A DNA stretch of 64,000 bases from Symbiodinium kawagutii (taxonomy: Eukaryota; Sar; Dinophyceae; Suessiales; Symbiodiniaceae): the NCBI GenBank assembly GCA_009767595.1, contig VSDK01010660.1, positions 29,288-93,287 on the forward strand. The letters are read 5' to 3'. Both the position numbers and the translations under genes were made by a program. This document shows, piece after piece, positions 1 to 11,485 of this stretch (position 1 is the stretch's first letter; every line of letters starts with the position of its first letter). The notes beneath the pieces are model-generated. The model saw only the letters and a list, made by a program, of their open reading frames with translations. It was not told where the DNA came from and made no database searches.

Positions 1-500
1 AGGTAGATCCAGCACGCCATTGCAAAGCCCATTTGTGAAATTTGATCAGAATGGTCAACAATGATTGAACAACGATGGTTAAGAATGGTTAACGGCCATG
101 ATCAACAATGGTGAACAGCCATGTTCAACAATGGTCAACAACCATGCATGGTCAATACTCGTGACTATAGATGGTTAGTCAAGCATTGATGGTCAAACTG
201 CAAGTGGTTAATCATTGGCAACTGTAGTCAATCATTGAAGTAGTCAATCATTGGAGTAGTCATTGACTTCTGTTAGTAGTCAATGGTGAACCAAAATCAT
301 TGAAGTCATCATTGTTCAAATCAATTGATTTGATGATAATAACATTGTCGTCACGGTCAATCAGATGGTCATCGAGTCGATGGCTGCCAGGCGTCCAGTG
401 CCACGTGCAATCGAGACAACCTGGTGAGACTCAGGTGGGTGAGACAAGCATTTCGCTGCACGAACTGGGTGGCAGTTGGTGTAGCTGAACTTAGCATCAA
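1..500. other. Non-coding, TGGTTAA-type array
   Basis: The first 280 bases are a loose array of TGGTTAA/TGGTCAA words, the pattern that elsewhere in the window follows the 3' end of an exon, so an exon may end just before base 1. A tiny AG/GT-bounded segment (391-423) could be a micro-exon, but all three frames are equally plausible. Confidence 0.4.
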
Positions 501-502
501 AT

Positions 503-603
503 GGTGGTTTCTTAAAGTGGGGGTACCTCCAAAAATTGTTGGTTTATTCCTATCAATGACTAAGAGAAGATGATTTGGCGGTACCCCTATTTTGAGAAAC
601 ACC
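503..603. mobile_element. Family A TIR element (MITE-like)
   Basis: A 101-bp element with imperfect terminal inverted repeats. The left end is GGTGGTTTCTTAAAGTGGGG and the right end is CCCCTATTTTGAGAAACACC. It shares ends and a central AATAAACCAAC/TTGGTTTATT segment with other family A copies in the window. There is no coding capacity, so it is probably a non-autonomous DNA element. Confidence 0.7.
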
Positions 604-2305
604 CAAATATGAGGAAGTGCAGAGAAGTATCAGTGTATCAGTTCCTATCAGATAAGTGAGTCACTTTTCTGCATTAGTCGCAGACATGTTGGTCAGGATT
701 GCGACTCTGAATGAGGATATCCATAGATGGTGTGTAATCCTGGCACTTTCCCGATCTTTTCTGCAGGGGTAGCCACTATACATGATCTCGTAGCGTTGGT
801 GACAGCAACAAGATGACTCCCAAGTATGGTGGTCATGTTTTTCAGTGCAGCATGATTTTGCTTAAGAAATGGCCTCCAATTGAAGAGTAAGAAGATACAT
901 TTGCATCTTCTCTGAAATGATTCTTTGAAAACTAAGTGCATCTCATTTTTGGACCAAGATGAAGAGTGGACGTAAAGTTCTGTGAGGGTTGTCCACAAGT
1001 ATGTGGATCCAGCATATTCACAAGGTTACATCAGAACTCAAAACTCATTGTCCAGTATCAGCAAATATTGTTTATTGCCCTATACCATCACTTGTCCTCA
1101 TCCTCATCGATTGGACAGCTCAAACTCCCAGTAGTGAACTTGTCGTACGGTTCCAACTTGAGCTATTCTCCTTTGGTCTTTCATCTTACTTAGTTCTTTG
1201 TTCTATGTTCAAACAATGCTAATTTTGATGAGGAAGTTCTCATTGAAACTCCGGTCAGCATGAATTCAATATAAAGGCAGGAAAGAGATGAATAGTTTGG
1301 TTTGTGCGGATCATGCAAATATATTGTGTCCGCCACTTTGCTAATCAATTACTTACTCACAGACCAGTGCGGGTATATGATAGGGAGATGGATTTTTGCT
1401 CAGAATTGCCAAGCCCATCATGCCAGGGGGAGGCATAAGTGATGATATTCTGCAGCTGAGAGCGACAGCCGGTTCTTAAGATTTTTGTGAGACGAACAAA
1501 GGTTGACAAAAACACGGTGCAACTGGAGGGTGTAACCTGACCACCGAGTGCTAGGATTGAGGGAATTTAAGTAATGGGCTACACCAATTGAGAATTTAAG
1601 GAAGTGAATTGCAAGCATAGCCACACGAATTCTTACAATCATCCGCCAGTAATATGCCACTGATCATAGTCGCACCATCACTTGCCAGAACCCACCCGAA
1701 ATCGGCTGGAATCGACGCCCGTTGTTACCACTTGGACCAATGCAGAAGATGGTGTGTCAAACCACCGTGAATCTTGTCTGTTATTAAACCACTGTTGCCC
1801 CATCCCCCCAAATTAGTGGGTTTTCTGGGGAAGTGACATCGCTGGCTTAATTGGGAGGCGAAGCATGACTGGTTTATATACAATATCGTTTGATCCACGG
1901 GCATCCAATCACTGCAACATTGGGCCATCATACATACCCCCATCATCCTTGATCAATATTCTATGCTGTAGGTATTTGTATACACATACACATGTATATG
2001 AGTGTGTACATATGACTATAATCATCCATACCTTGCCAGCGTCAACTAGAATTCAGCAATCATGATCAATTCAGCAAGCATTTTCTAAAGCCAACGTTTT
2101 GACTGATCAGCGATAACAATCGTGAACCAACATTATCATTCATGGTCCATAGTCACTGGTCAAGAGTGATTCAGCAGAGTCGTATTGGTTAATAGCTATC
2201 ATGATTTTCATGGTTACTACAGTTTGTATCATTTGGAGTGAGCAACCAGTACACTCTTTGCATTGGTTCATACCAGTTACTTGTGGTTCTCATGGTGGCC
2301 ACCAG
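604..2305. other. Non-coding, probable intron sequence
   Basis: No convincing coding island is seen on either strand. Short ORFs here lack coding character. A small CA/TG-rich simple repeat lies at about 1978-2012. Weak CATCA/TCAACTA words appear after 2030, approaching the next coding island. Confidence 0.4.
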
Positions 2306-2377
2306 TCCGGCGCCAGATATAATTTGGCCCGTGCCTATCATCGCTCTGATCGGTGGACGGAGGCGGCGCTGGATGGA
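2306..2377 (+). CDS. Possible exon, TPR-like helix pair
   Basis: The segment is bounded by an AG acceptor (CACCAG|TCC) and a GT donor (GGA|GTGGGC) and is open in one frame. It reads ARYNLARAYHRSDRWTEAAL, which fits the spacing of a tetratricopeptide repeat (A..YNLA.AY...W.EA). It is in the same orientation as the J-domain exons 5 kb downstream. TPR plus J-domain proteins (DNAJC7-like) are a known family, so it may be an N-terminal exon of that gene. One motif is weak evidence, and linkage to the J domain is inference. Confidence 0.4.
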
Positions 2378-2436
2378 GTGGGCGAGCGACCATGGAGGAT
2401 GGTCCAGTGATCCAAGCGGTTAATAGGTTTTCTAAG

Positions 2437-2548
2437 GCGGTGTCTCAAGCCAGTTTAGGAACCCCAAAGTTGTGACTGGGTTGAATACTAATTATAAATG
2501 ATGAATATAAAGGATGATTTGGCCGTACCCCTATTTTGAGAAGCCACC
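2437..2548. mobile_element. Family A TIR element (MITE-like)
   Basis: A diverged copy about 112 bp long. The left end is GGTGTCTCAAGCCAG and the right end is CCCCTATTTTGAGAAGCCACC. The interior carries the AATTATAAATGATGA segment typical of family A. It is non-coding. Confidence 0.6.
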
Positions 2549-3040
2549 TTTGAAAACAAAGTTTATTGAAAAATCGAAGACCAAAACAGCGGTATAGCAA
2601 ATGTTGAGCACCGCATATGTTCAATGGTATTGCCCAATGAGTCCAAAACTCATCGCGACTAGCGGCGCATGACAAATTCAACCGCTTTATGGCCAATCAT
2701 TATTTGGTTGGCATCCAGTGGTGGCCCCAAAAGAAAGCAAGTTGTTCCCCTACGAAAGTGTGAGCGTTTGGAATAGATTCCTACCTATGCACATTTGTTT
2801 CTTTGCTAGATTCACATTCATTCACACTCCTTGTGTGTACAAAATTCTGCATCCACTTTTCTTCAGAAGAAAACAAGAGTTTCTTGTACTGATTGCTGGT
2901 TATATGATCAGTTTCTTATTTGTTTCACTTCCAAGAACGAACAGCTGCATTTCCAAACGGCTGCACTACCCTTTTAGCTTCGAGTTCCCGAAGGTCCAGC
3001 AGGGGCCTAGGCGACGTTACGAATGGTCCGTGGGGGTCCC

Positions 3041-3160
3041 TTCTTGCCACGGCTCAAGGCTCGAGAACAGGCCACTGCGGTGCTTCTGTTGGACGGTCGG
3101 ACGAGCCAAGGAGCTACCAGGACTCGTCTTGCTGCAGGAGCTACCGGGATTGGCCGAACC
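3041..3160 (+). CDS. Coding-like island, unknown
   Basis: A GC-rich island sits before a TGGTTAA-type array at 3165-3320, as true exons here do. One frame reads LKAREQATAVLLLDGRTSQ, with an AG acceptor possible before GCCACTGCG. No family is recognised and the ends are not fixed. It may belong to the same gene as the neighbouring TPR-like exons. Confidence 0.25.
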
Positions 3161-3809
3161 AAATGGTATGGTCAAGCCATATTGCACTACATGGTTAACT
3201 CATGGTTGAATATATGATATGTAATCATTATTGCTTATCGATATACTACAATAGGTTAATGAACTGATGATTACTTGATGTTTGATGGTTCACAACGGTG
3301 GAGTATGGTTGATCACTCTCAGGTAACATGCATAATTGATATGATAGCCTGGCCATTAATAATTCATCACTAAGTGCATCATGACCAGAGGCATTTGTCA
3401 TGATTATTCACCATTAGTGATCAGTATTGGATACTGCAACCAACATGAAGCATGGTTGATCGCTTGTAACTATCAACTAACAATCAATGTAATTTTTATG
3501 TAATTTTACTAATCTTCAACTCAACCATCCATGAACTGTTATTAACCATCCATCAATCTCTATTGGCCATCAATTCAAACATCACTAAGCATCAATAACA
3601 ATGACATTAACCATGACATTACCCATCATTACCCATCCATACAATTCTTAAACCATCAATTGAATCATCATGAACCATCAATTCAACCATCAATTCAACC
3701 ATCAATTGAATCATCATTAACCATTCATAAGAAGTCTGAACATAAATTCCACCATGATTTAACCACTCGCAACCAATCAGAGTCCCCATCAGTGCCACTT
3801 CTCGACGAG
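3161..3809. other. Intron-like, switch between complementary arrays
   Basis: TGGTTAA/TGGTTGA words dominate from 3165 to about 3330. TTAACCATCA/CAACCATCAATT words dominate from about 3480 to 3730, ending close to the next coding island. No gene is seen. The TTAACCATCA block gives short meaningless ORFs. Confidence 0.5.
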
Positions 3810-3862
3810 GTCGGTACCTCAATGCCTATGCCCTGCGGGCACAGGCGAGCCGCTGGGCGAAG
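3810..3862 (+). CDS. Possible exon, TPR-like
   Basis: It follows an AG acceptor (GACGAG|GT) and reads RYLNAYALRAQASRW. This resembles the TPR helix that precedes the J domain in DNAJC7-type proteins (K.Y.RRAQ). A GC donor is possible after CAG at 3844, or the exon may run to about 3862. It is flanked upstream by TTAACCATCA words and downstream by a TGGTTAA array (3910-4060), the pattern expected of an exon. Confidence 0.35.
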
Positions 3863-4251
3863 CATGGGCCTTGAGGGGGAAAGGATGCTTGTTGTGAGGC
3901 TTAATCGTCAATGGTAACATTATTAATGATGATTAATGTCATGGTTATTGATGGTTAAGGATGATTGTTTATGGTAAATGTCATGGTTATTGATGGTTAA
4001 TGATGGTTAAGGATGATTGTTGATGGTAAATGTTAAGGATGGTTAATGATGGATAATCGATTTGCTCGATGGGAGTTAGGCTTCATCATCGATATAACAT
4101 GTTGTAACATATAATGACAATGGTTAATGATGATTAGAATGGTTAAGCACCATCACATTACAGGGTTAATCATCGATAATCACTTTAAGGATATCATGAT
4201 GGTGCTTCAGCATGCCTTCGAATGGTGGCCACAATGGTGAAGCAGTGATTG

Positions 4252-4398
4252 ATTTGTCAAATCTGAAGATCTACGTCCGACAGCAAGTCCCAATGAGTTG
4301 ATGGCGACGAAGTCAATGGCTTCACATTCTTGTGATGAAGGGGACTCTGAGGAAGTGCCCCTGCCCTTGTGGAAAGGCCTTGGCTTTTCCCAGGAGTA
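4252..4398 (+). CDS. Coding-like open frame, unknown
   Basis: About 49 codons are open, with an acidic hydrophilic stretch SHSCDEGDSEEVPLPLWKG. No family is recognised. Splice borders are not obvious, and the opposite strand is also open for 93 codons here, so direction is uncertain. It is listed because composition and codon variety differ from the surrounding low-complexity DNA. Confidence 0.2.
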
Positions 4399-5003
4399 AC
4401 ATTGACTTGACAGGACCTGTCGATGATCAACATCCAACCATGACAGCTCGCTTGCTGGTGATCCAGAGTTTGAGCTTAAGTTCAAGCTTGTTCAAACTTG
4501 TTTGATCCGTCACGATTTTGAATTATCATTGTTTCACAATTGGTTTTGACAATGGTTAGTGATGCACTTCCCATTTGCCAAGCAGCAACGAGTGGGCAAA
4601 TTTCTCACTGTTTTTTCCTACCACTTTGCAACTGTTGCTTCATGAGGTCGTTGGCGACCATCGCTTTTCTGCAGCCAACAAGCATGAGGATTTTAACGAA
4701 AACTAATGAAAGTGTCGGGTGAGGTGTTTTTGGCGATGATCAATGTCGTGGGAAACTAGTGGGTGCTTAGACTACCTAGTTTTGCAACAACTTGCCTTCC
4801 ATGATGAGTCTCTGAATCCACCAGTGGAACAACAACAGTTCATCTCTTTTCATTGTTTCCCTTGCTAGGTTGTTGCTTACACTATGTTGATCGTCATGAT
4901 GGGAGACAATCCAATCTCATCAACCATCCTTTACCATCAAGCACAATCTTACGCATCACCAACCCCACCCAACCATGCAACCTGAGCAGCCACGACCTGT
5001 CAG
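4399..5003. other. Intergenic or intron sequence
   Basis: No supported gene is seen. CATCAACCATCC and CACCCAACCATG words become dense at 4915-4980, just ahead of the next exon. Short ORFs on both strands look random. Confidence 0.35.
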
Positions 5004-5073
5004 GCTGCCATGTCCTCTCTGGACTGGTTGGCAGCCAAGGAGGACTGGGAACGGCTGCTGCTCAGCGAGCCAG
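5004..5073 (+). CDS. Probable exon, helical (TPR-like?)
   Basis: It begins after an AG acceptor (TGTCAG|GCT) and ends at a GC donor (CCAG|GCTGGG). It reads SSLDWLAAKEDWERLLLSEP, an amphipathic helical stretch compatible with the second helix of a TPR (A..DW..LL..EP). It is upstream of the J-domain exons on the same strand. The frame is clear, but the family is only suggested. Confidence 0.45.
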
Positions 5074-5319
5074 GCTGGGGCCAGGGGCAGCCGTTGATAA
5101 TGGCGAGGCAAAGAAAAGTGGCATCGTTGGGAATGAACCTGAGATGAAGTTTTCAATGTAATAGTTCAAAATATGTATTTATTATTTCTATATTGATTGC
5201 TATCACTATGTTTGATGTCATTCACATCATCTCGGGAATATCTAGGAATTGTTGAGGTGATACATGACTCGAATGATAAACAAAACATACGACCAACCGG
5301 CAGCTAACGCAAACCGACA

Positions 5320-5323
5320 TCAC

Positions 5324-5409
<86 letters not shown>

Positions 5410-5470
5410 CCATCACCATCATCATCATCACCATCATAATTATCGTAATCGTCATCGTCATCGTCATCAG
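5320..5470. repeat. (CAT)n microsatellite with CGTCAT tail
   Basis: About 35 near-perfect CAT units grade into CGTCAT. It creates artificial His- and Met-rich ORFs on the two strands, which are not genes. Confidence 0.95.
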
Positions 5471-6606
5471 TCACCATTGTTTTGTGTCGCAGGTGTGGGA
5501 CTCGGTGGTCATCCTCAAGATCAAAATCACACGATCAGAACTAGTACAGTATTTCCGAATTTTTGCGGTTCATTGTCCTTTTGCTACCTGCGTTTTGTTG
5601 AGGACTTCAGTGTCAACCCCCACCATTCCATATCATTCCCGGCGGCACTTGGGTGTGCTATATTTGGTGTGCTGTAGCCGGAAATAAAAACACGTATGCA
5701 GTTGGGTATAACAAAGATGAAGAACAAATGCTGATGCTGACACGGCATGATCCGTACCATTTCTGTTCTCAGCATTCTTGCATCGTTTGACAACCACAAG
5801 GTATACCTAAATCCAGCATCCCGTTCTCTACTGTGACGTCAAACACTGCTAATTTGATGCTATTGTGATGGGAGCATGTCTCACTATGCTCGCCAAATAT
5901 CCACCCCAAGAAACCATCAGCTCCTGCCCGTTGCACCACAGCCTTTCCATGACGTGTTGATTGCGGGCATTCAGGTGCTGTCAGCCCCCTGAGCCCGGAA
6001 GTTCTTCGGGCATGGCGAAGGTGTTGCGCTGATGCGTGCTGGTGGGAGGTGAGTTTGAACCTTTGAACGTTTCAAAGGGCTGTAAATGTATATAAATTTA
6101 AATAGACCATGTATAATGTATAATATAATAATATGTTTATATAGAGATAATGTATTGTATATATATATATTTATATACATTTATAATGTACATATATATA
6201 TATATACATTATATGTTTGAATATGGACGTTCTTCGAATACTGTATTTCGTAAAACGAATTCTAGTATAGCAATGTGTATATTTATGTTGATATTTTTTA
6301 CATATGTATACAGTATACATGATTATCAATTCATTTTACATATATTGTTTGTGTTCATCATGCATAGACACACCAAAAAGAACCTTCATGGTTGGTATTG
6401 GATAGTAGGTCTTGCATATTATACACATTCTATGTGGTGCGCTATTTGTCACTGCAGAATGTATGCATGCATATCTATACATGTACATATATATATATGT
6501 AAATACAAAGTATTGATCCCTTACATCGCCCATAAGTAAGGTTTGGTTTGATGGTCCAAAAGTAATGGGGTGTTTTCGGTCCAGCTCCTTTCCTTCGAAA
6601 CTCCAG
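5471..6606. other. Mostly non-coding; AT dinucleotide tract
   Basis: TATA-type dinucleotide runs lie at about 6150-6215 and 6485-6502. A short segment after GTCGCAG at 5494 reads VWDSVVILK and could be a small exon, but nothing supports it further. No other feature is seen. Confidence 0.35.
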
Positions 6607-6663
6607 CGCTTCAGGCGGAAAGATGAGTGCTGTCGACAGCTTGCCCAGGACTGCACTGTCCTG
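6607..6663 (+). CDS. Probable exon, unknown
   Basis: A clean AG...GT unit of 57 nt: the acceptor is ACTCCAG|CGC and the donor is GTCCTG|GTGGGA. It reads RFRRKDECCRQLAQDCTVL with no stop. It is charged and helical, and no domain is recognised. It lies between the TPR-like exons and the J-domain exons and could be part of that gene. Confidence 0.4.
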
Positions 6664-6699
6664 GTGGGAAACGGCTGTATGTTACAAATGAGTAGTTAA

Positions 6700-7420
6700 A
6701 CCATCATGGTTAGTAGCCTTCATGACTCAGGTTGGATTACCCATTAGTTCTTAAACTAAATCACCATTGTAAACCATTGTAAGAGTGATTTTTAAAACAC
6801 CATTACTTCAATCACTTCTTAGAAGTTATAAACATGACAAATCACCATTCTAAACTATTAGTTAACCATTACTTGAAAAATCACCGGTAGTTGTTTGATC
6901 ACCATTGGGTAAGTGACCATTAATTATTGAAATTACCATGAGTTAACCATGACACATCACCTAACTCAACCGTCAGTTAACCGTTAACCGTTAACCCTTA
7001 ATCAATAAATTACCATTCACTATTTAAATCACCATAGTGAACTACTACAAATCACCAGGTCAAGTTAGTCACCATAGTTAACCATAGTTAACCATTCATT
7101 AGTTAATCACCATTCATTAGTTAAGTCACCATAGTTATTCATTATAAATCAACATTCATGAGTTAAATCACCATTCATCCGTCAAATCACCATACTTAAC
7201 CATTACACATCACCATTCATTAGTTCAATCACCATAGTTAACTAGTACAAATCACCATTAATTGGTTGAATTACCATTAGTCAAACTCATTGAAACATGA
7301 CCATTCATCGGTTAACCCTTAGTCAATAAATCACCAGTCATTAGTTAAATTCACCATACTTAAGCATGACACATCACCATTCATTAGGAAAACCCTGAAT
7401 TTCTGGTTGTCCCCTTGGCC
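6700..7420. repeat. TTAACCATCA-type degenerate array upstream of the J exon
   Basis: About 700 bp of loosely repeated TTAACCAT, AATCACCAT and TCATTAGTTAA words, strongly poor in G on the + strand. It ends about 30 bp before the acceptor of the J-domain exon and is the 3' part of the intron before it. Confidence 0.75.
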
Positions 7421-7422
7421 AG

Positions 7423-7529
7423 GACCACTACGAAGCCCTGGGTTTGCCGCGCTTGGCGGAGCTGGAAAACGTGCGCCGCAGCTACCGCGACTTGGCGCGG
7501 CGCTGGCACCCGGACAAGCACCAGAGCAG
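7423..7529 (+). CDS. J-domain (DnaJ/HSP40) exon 1: helices I-II and HPD
   Basis: The exon starts after TTGGCCAG|GAC and reads DHYEALGLPRLAELENVRRS, followed by YRDLARRWHPDKHQS. This is the first half of a J domain: the HYEALG start, the basic helix II and the invariant His-Pro-Asp tripeptide that triggers Hsp70 ATP hydrolysis. Reading on past HPDKHQS soon loses sense. A GC donor at 7530 (CAG|GCCGCG) leaves a split AG|G arginine codon that joins in phase to the exon at 10358. No frameshift is needed. The protein should act as an Hsp70 co-chaperone. Its other domains, perhaps TPR repeats upstream, are not proven. Confidence 0.88.
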
Positions 7530-10357
7530 GCCGCGGATGCCTGCGCGGCGCAGCTGGGTGAGATGATGATGGAGGGTTGAACTGAGGGTTGAACTAAGGG
7601 GTTAAGTGATGGTCAACTGTGGGTTGACTGAGTGAGTGGTTCACTGACTAAGGGTTAAGTGATGATTGAACTAGTGGTTAACTGAGGGCTGGGAAAAGAA
7701 TGGTTAAGTATTGAACTAAGGGTTTACTGGTGGTTCACTGAAATGAGTGACTAAGGATTAGTGAATGGCTGTGGCTAAGGGTTAAGTGATGGTTAAGTGA
7801 GGGTTAAGTAAGGGCTAATGAACGAATGGTTAAATGATGGTTGATGAATGCTTCAGTAATGATTCAGTAAGGGTTAAGTGATGGTTAACTGAGGGTTAAG
7901 TGAGGGTTATTGAACTAGTTGTTAACTGAGGGCTGGGAAAAGAAGGGTTAAGTATTGAACTAAGGGTTTACTCGTGGTTCACTGAAATGAGTAACCAAGG
8001 GCGAAAAACTCAGGATTAGTGAATGGCGAGCTGTGGGTGAGTGATGATTTGGTGATTGATGCTGTTGGCTGGTTTGTGATGCTTGATAATTTGATTCGTT
8101 GTGGTCAATGGCGGTTTGTGATGGCAAAGAGATGCAAAGTGTTTGGGGTCAGATGATTTTTCAATTGATTGGTAATGTTCGATTAATGGTAATGTTCAAT
8201 CATTGGTGTTTGCCCACATCATTGGGTTTCCTACATGATTGGTGTGTTTAGGAAATCGTTCGTCACGGAAACCTTCACAATTAAGCACATCATTTCTGGA
8301 ATGTCAGCGTCCGCAAGGGTTGATGGCCAGGGATTCGGTGGATTGCTCAATGGTATACAGGTGGATTATGAACCATGATCAATCATTAGTCAACCAATAT
8401 CAACCAGTGTATGAACCATTCAACACTTTTAGCTGATCATGGCCACAAATGCTATATGCATTGTATGATACAATTGTAACCATTGTATGAACCATTGCAT
8501 GAACCATTGTATGAACCATGTGTGACCATTTATGCCCCATTATGAGCCACCATTTTCACCAATGATCATGGTCACAAATGCTGCGCTGGTTTCCAATTTC
8601 AGCGCCTAGAAGTCGTGGTCAATTGTAGTGATGGACAGATGGTTGGCAAGGATCCTACCCTGCTGTAGCCATCGAAGCGGCATCATAGGTCGCTATGGAG
8701 ATTTGGTGAGCAACAGTCGCAGATGTGAAATGATGATGTTGGTCAGTATTGAACTCGGTTGAAGCGATTATTTGCTAATGAATGGTCAACTGAGGGTTGA
8801 CTAAGGGTTGTTGAACTATATTGCTTAACTGAGGGCTGGGAAAACAATGGTTAAGTATTGAACTTATAATTCATTAAGGGCTAATGAATGGGTAACCAAG
8901 GCTCAAATGAGGCTTAACCAACGGGACTGTGAAGTGTTTGGTTGAAGCAATCATTTACGGTCCGTATAGTGCCATGAACGATTTATGTTGGATAAGTCAT
9001 TTATTTTGTGGTTGGTCAATTGGTTAATCCATGTTATTAATGGTTGATATTCCCCCCTTGAAATTGTCGATTATTCAAAATGTGTAGTTTATTATGAACT
9101 ATCAATATCAATCGTCATCAATAGCCATTAATCATCATGAAGCATTGTTGATCATTACTCAACCATTTGTTGACACACGGTTAACCACTGTTCAATATCA
9201 ATCCTTGTAAATCATCATCATTTAGCCCACATGAATAGCGATGAATCATGATTAGCCTTCAAAAATTGTTGTTGATTGATCTTTGCACCTGTAAATGTGA
9301 TGAATCGTTGGATAAGGTGATAAAACGTGATTTTTTAAAAACTAATATGCCATGAATGACAACTGATTGTTCCACCCACAATAGGTCAATACATCCACAA
9401 CAATATGGTGATTTATTTAAGCATCAAGAATGGCGATGAACGACTGTAAACTGGTTGACCATCACTGCTTCTTCATTTTACCAACCGATGACCCATTAAG
9501 TTGCCATCAATTGTTATCTTGAGTTATTCTTATCGTTTGGTTGGCGGAACCAGCCACTAAATTTGTTTTTTTCGGCGGGGCGTGGCGACTAAGATGACTT
9601 GCCTATCATTGGTCAATTATGATTGTGTGGGCTGATTAAATATTTATGCTTAATGTCAAACAATATATATGTATATATCAATTAAGCATTATATCGCATG
9701 TCATCAATCTATACAACGTTATTGCTGTCTTTCTGACACGTTGGCCCATTGACATAAGATATTACTTACCCTTAACCCATTATCAACCCATACACATGAA
9801 TGCTTAATGCAAACACAAGATATAGCAACACTTCTGTCAATATTAACCATTTGATCAATATGAACCATTATGAACCATTCTTTAGATTATTTATGCCATT
9901 AAATTGATGAATTACGATATCAATATTCACCATATTTTAGATTGCAGGGGGCACTAAACTAAGCAACCATATGAATCAACCCATATAATTCAATTGATTT
10001 ATTTGATAAATGATGATTGCTTGAAAAGACGCGATATTAACCATTATCTTAATTGTATCTATTGCATTAGCATTCTACGTTATTTGCCATTTATTGCTTA
10101 GCCTTGACTTAATTAACCATTCACAATGGACTGGCCAAATTATCGTTATTTATTAACCATTATTTAATAACATTAAGAATGGATTGCCAATCCATTAATT
10201 AACATAAATTAACCATTTATTAACCGTTAACAATTTATTAACCATTAACCATCTATAATGGATTGGCCACATAACAGTGGATTATTCACCGTTATTTATG
10301 CCATGAAGATCTCAGCGCGCGGCTCGGTGCCTTGACTCGGCTGATCCCCTGCTGGAG
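7530..10357 (+). other. GC-AG intron inside the J domain, two complementary halves
   Basis: A 2.8-kb interval between the two halves of the J domain. Bases 7560-8960 are full of GGTTAAGTG, GGTTAACTG and GGTTGA words. Bases 9100-10260 are full of TTAACCATT, CATCAATT and TTATTAACC words, the reverse complements. The change comes close to the midpoint. A 65-codon ORF at 8239-8436 looks non-coding. Confidence 0.7.
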
Positions 10358-10439
10358 GCCTTCGGACCTCCGTGCCCGCGCGGCCAAGCGCTTCGAACGC
10401 ATTCGCCAAGCCTACGACGTCTTGGGCGACGAGGCCCTG
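10358..10439 (+). CDS. J-domain exon 2: helices III-IV
   Basis: The acceptor CTGGAG|GCC gives, after the split Arg codon, PSDLRARAAKRFERIRQAYD then VLGDEAL. This is the classic helix III of a J domain (A.KRF..I..AYDVLGD). Joined to 7423-7529, the loop between HPD and helix III has normal length. The 3' end is uncertain: GC after GAG at 10433, or a GA donor after CTGG. It is followed by a GGTTGG-type array from about 10475. Confidence 0.87.
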
Positions 10440-10969
10440 GGACCAGCGGGATGTGTTGAAGGGGCCCGGTGAAGGGTCGGTTGCTGGTTGGTTGGAAGGT
10501 TGGTTGAAGGGCCAAGGGTTGGTTACTGGTGGGTTACTGGTGGGTTTCTCTGCGTGGTTGAGGGTTAGTTATTCGTTGATGATTTGGCTGCTGCTTAATG
10601 ATAGATCTTCGTGGTTGCTGGAGATGGTTTGGGTGAGCAATGGTGCGAATCTCTTGCTTCAGAGTGATTACCATGACGGATAGTATAGGCAACAATACTT
10701 GATAGATGTTCATGGAGAAAGGAACATGATTGAAACCGTTTTAGAATTATCAATGAGGGTGAATGTAAACACAGGCACTTTTCACCTAGTTTTGGATGGT
10801 CATAGTAGTGAGACCGGGTTGGAAGTAGTGAATGTGACCATGAACACATACCACAAGAATTGGATATCCACGAAACTCGTTTGTGTGGACATGATGTGAT
10901 AACTTTTATTCCCCATCATCAACCAGCCTATGAACCAGCTTACTAACCATGCTTCCACATTGTTGCCAG
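10440..10969. other. Intron sequence
   Basis: A GGTTGGTTGG/GGTTACTGG array at 10475-10570 is followed by undistinguished sequence, then ATCAACCAGCCTATGAACCAG words at 10915-10950, the usual intron layout. No gene is seen. Confidence 0.45.
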
Positions 10970-11009
10970 GACAGGATGATCAATTGGGTGCTGCAAAAAG
11001 GGTGGTTCG
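10970..11009 (+). CDS. Possible exon, unknown
   Basis: It follows TTGCCAG and reads DRMINWVLQKG in an open frame that continues WFESYFCDQS to a stop at 11032. A GT donor is possible at 11010. The position behind TTAACCA-type words fits an exon, perhaps of the J-protein gene. No domain is recognised. Confidence 0.25.
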
Positions 11010-11485
11010 AAAGCTACTTCTGTGATCAAAGCTAAAAGATGCTTGTGATGGAAAAAGCCGCGGTGGTTAAGGTTGCACACCATGTAGAGATATGCTTTAA
11101 TAGGTGTCAATGATAGAGACAATTTGTTATCAAATTGCGAAGCAAAATCAAATGGGCAGCAACTGGCACCTACAAGCTAAGCAGCTGCGCGTTGTACACG
11201 TCGTAACCTTCATGACTGTCGCGGTTGGCTGCAATGATGTCAAGCACTTCGGTTGTTGTTCGTTGGATAGCAAGTCTTGTTGGCTGCTTGATTGCTTGCT
11301 TGCTTGGTAAGTTGCTTATCTTTGTTGTCGGTTGGTTGTATGTTCTTGTTATAGTACTGAAATGGCTTCCAGAGGATCAAATGAATTCTTACACCACATC
11401 ACATGAGTACACTGATCTTCTACCAAGCTCACCTTACCAAGCTACCAATCTACCGCCGTCGTGACTATTCGTGACTCCAATCCAG

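Noticed and set aside
5264..5677. His-rich metal-binding protein
   Set aside because: The histidines come from a pure CAT microsatellite, and the flanking residues show no domain.
7525..7560. Frameshift in the J domain (a shifted frame reads EQAADACAAQL)
   Set aside because: A GC donor at 7530 joins in phase to helix III at 10358 and explains the change without a frameshift.
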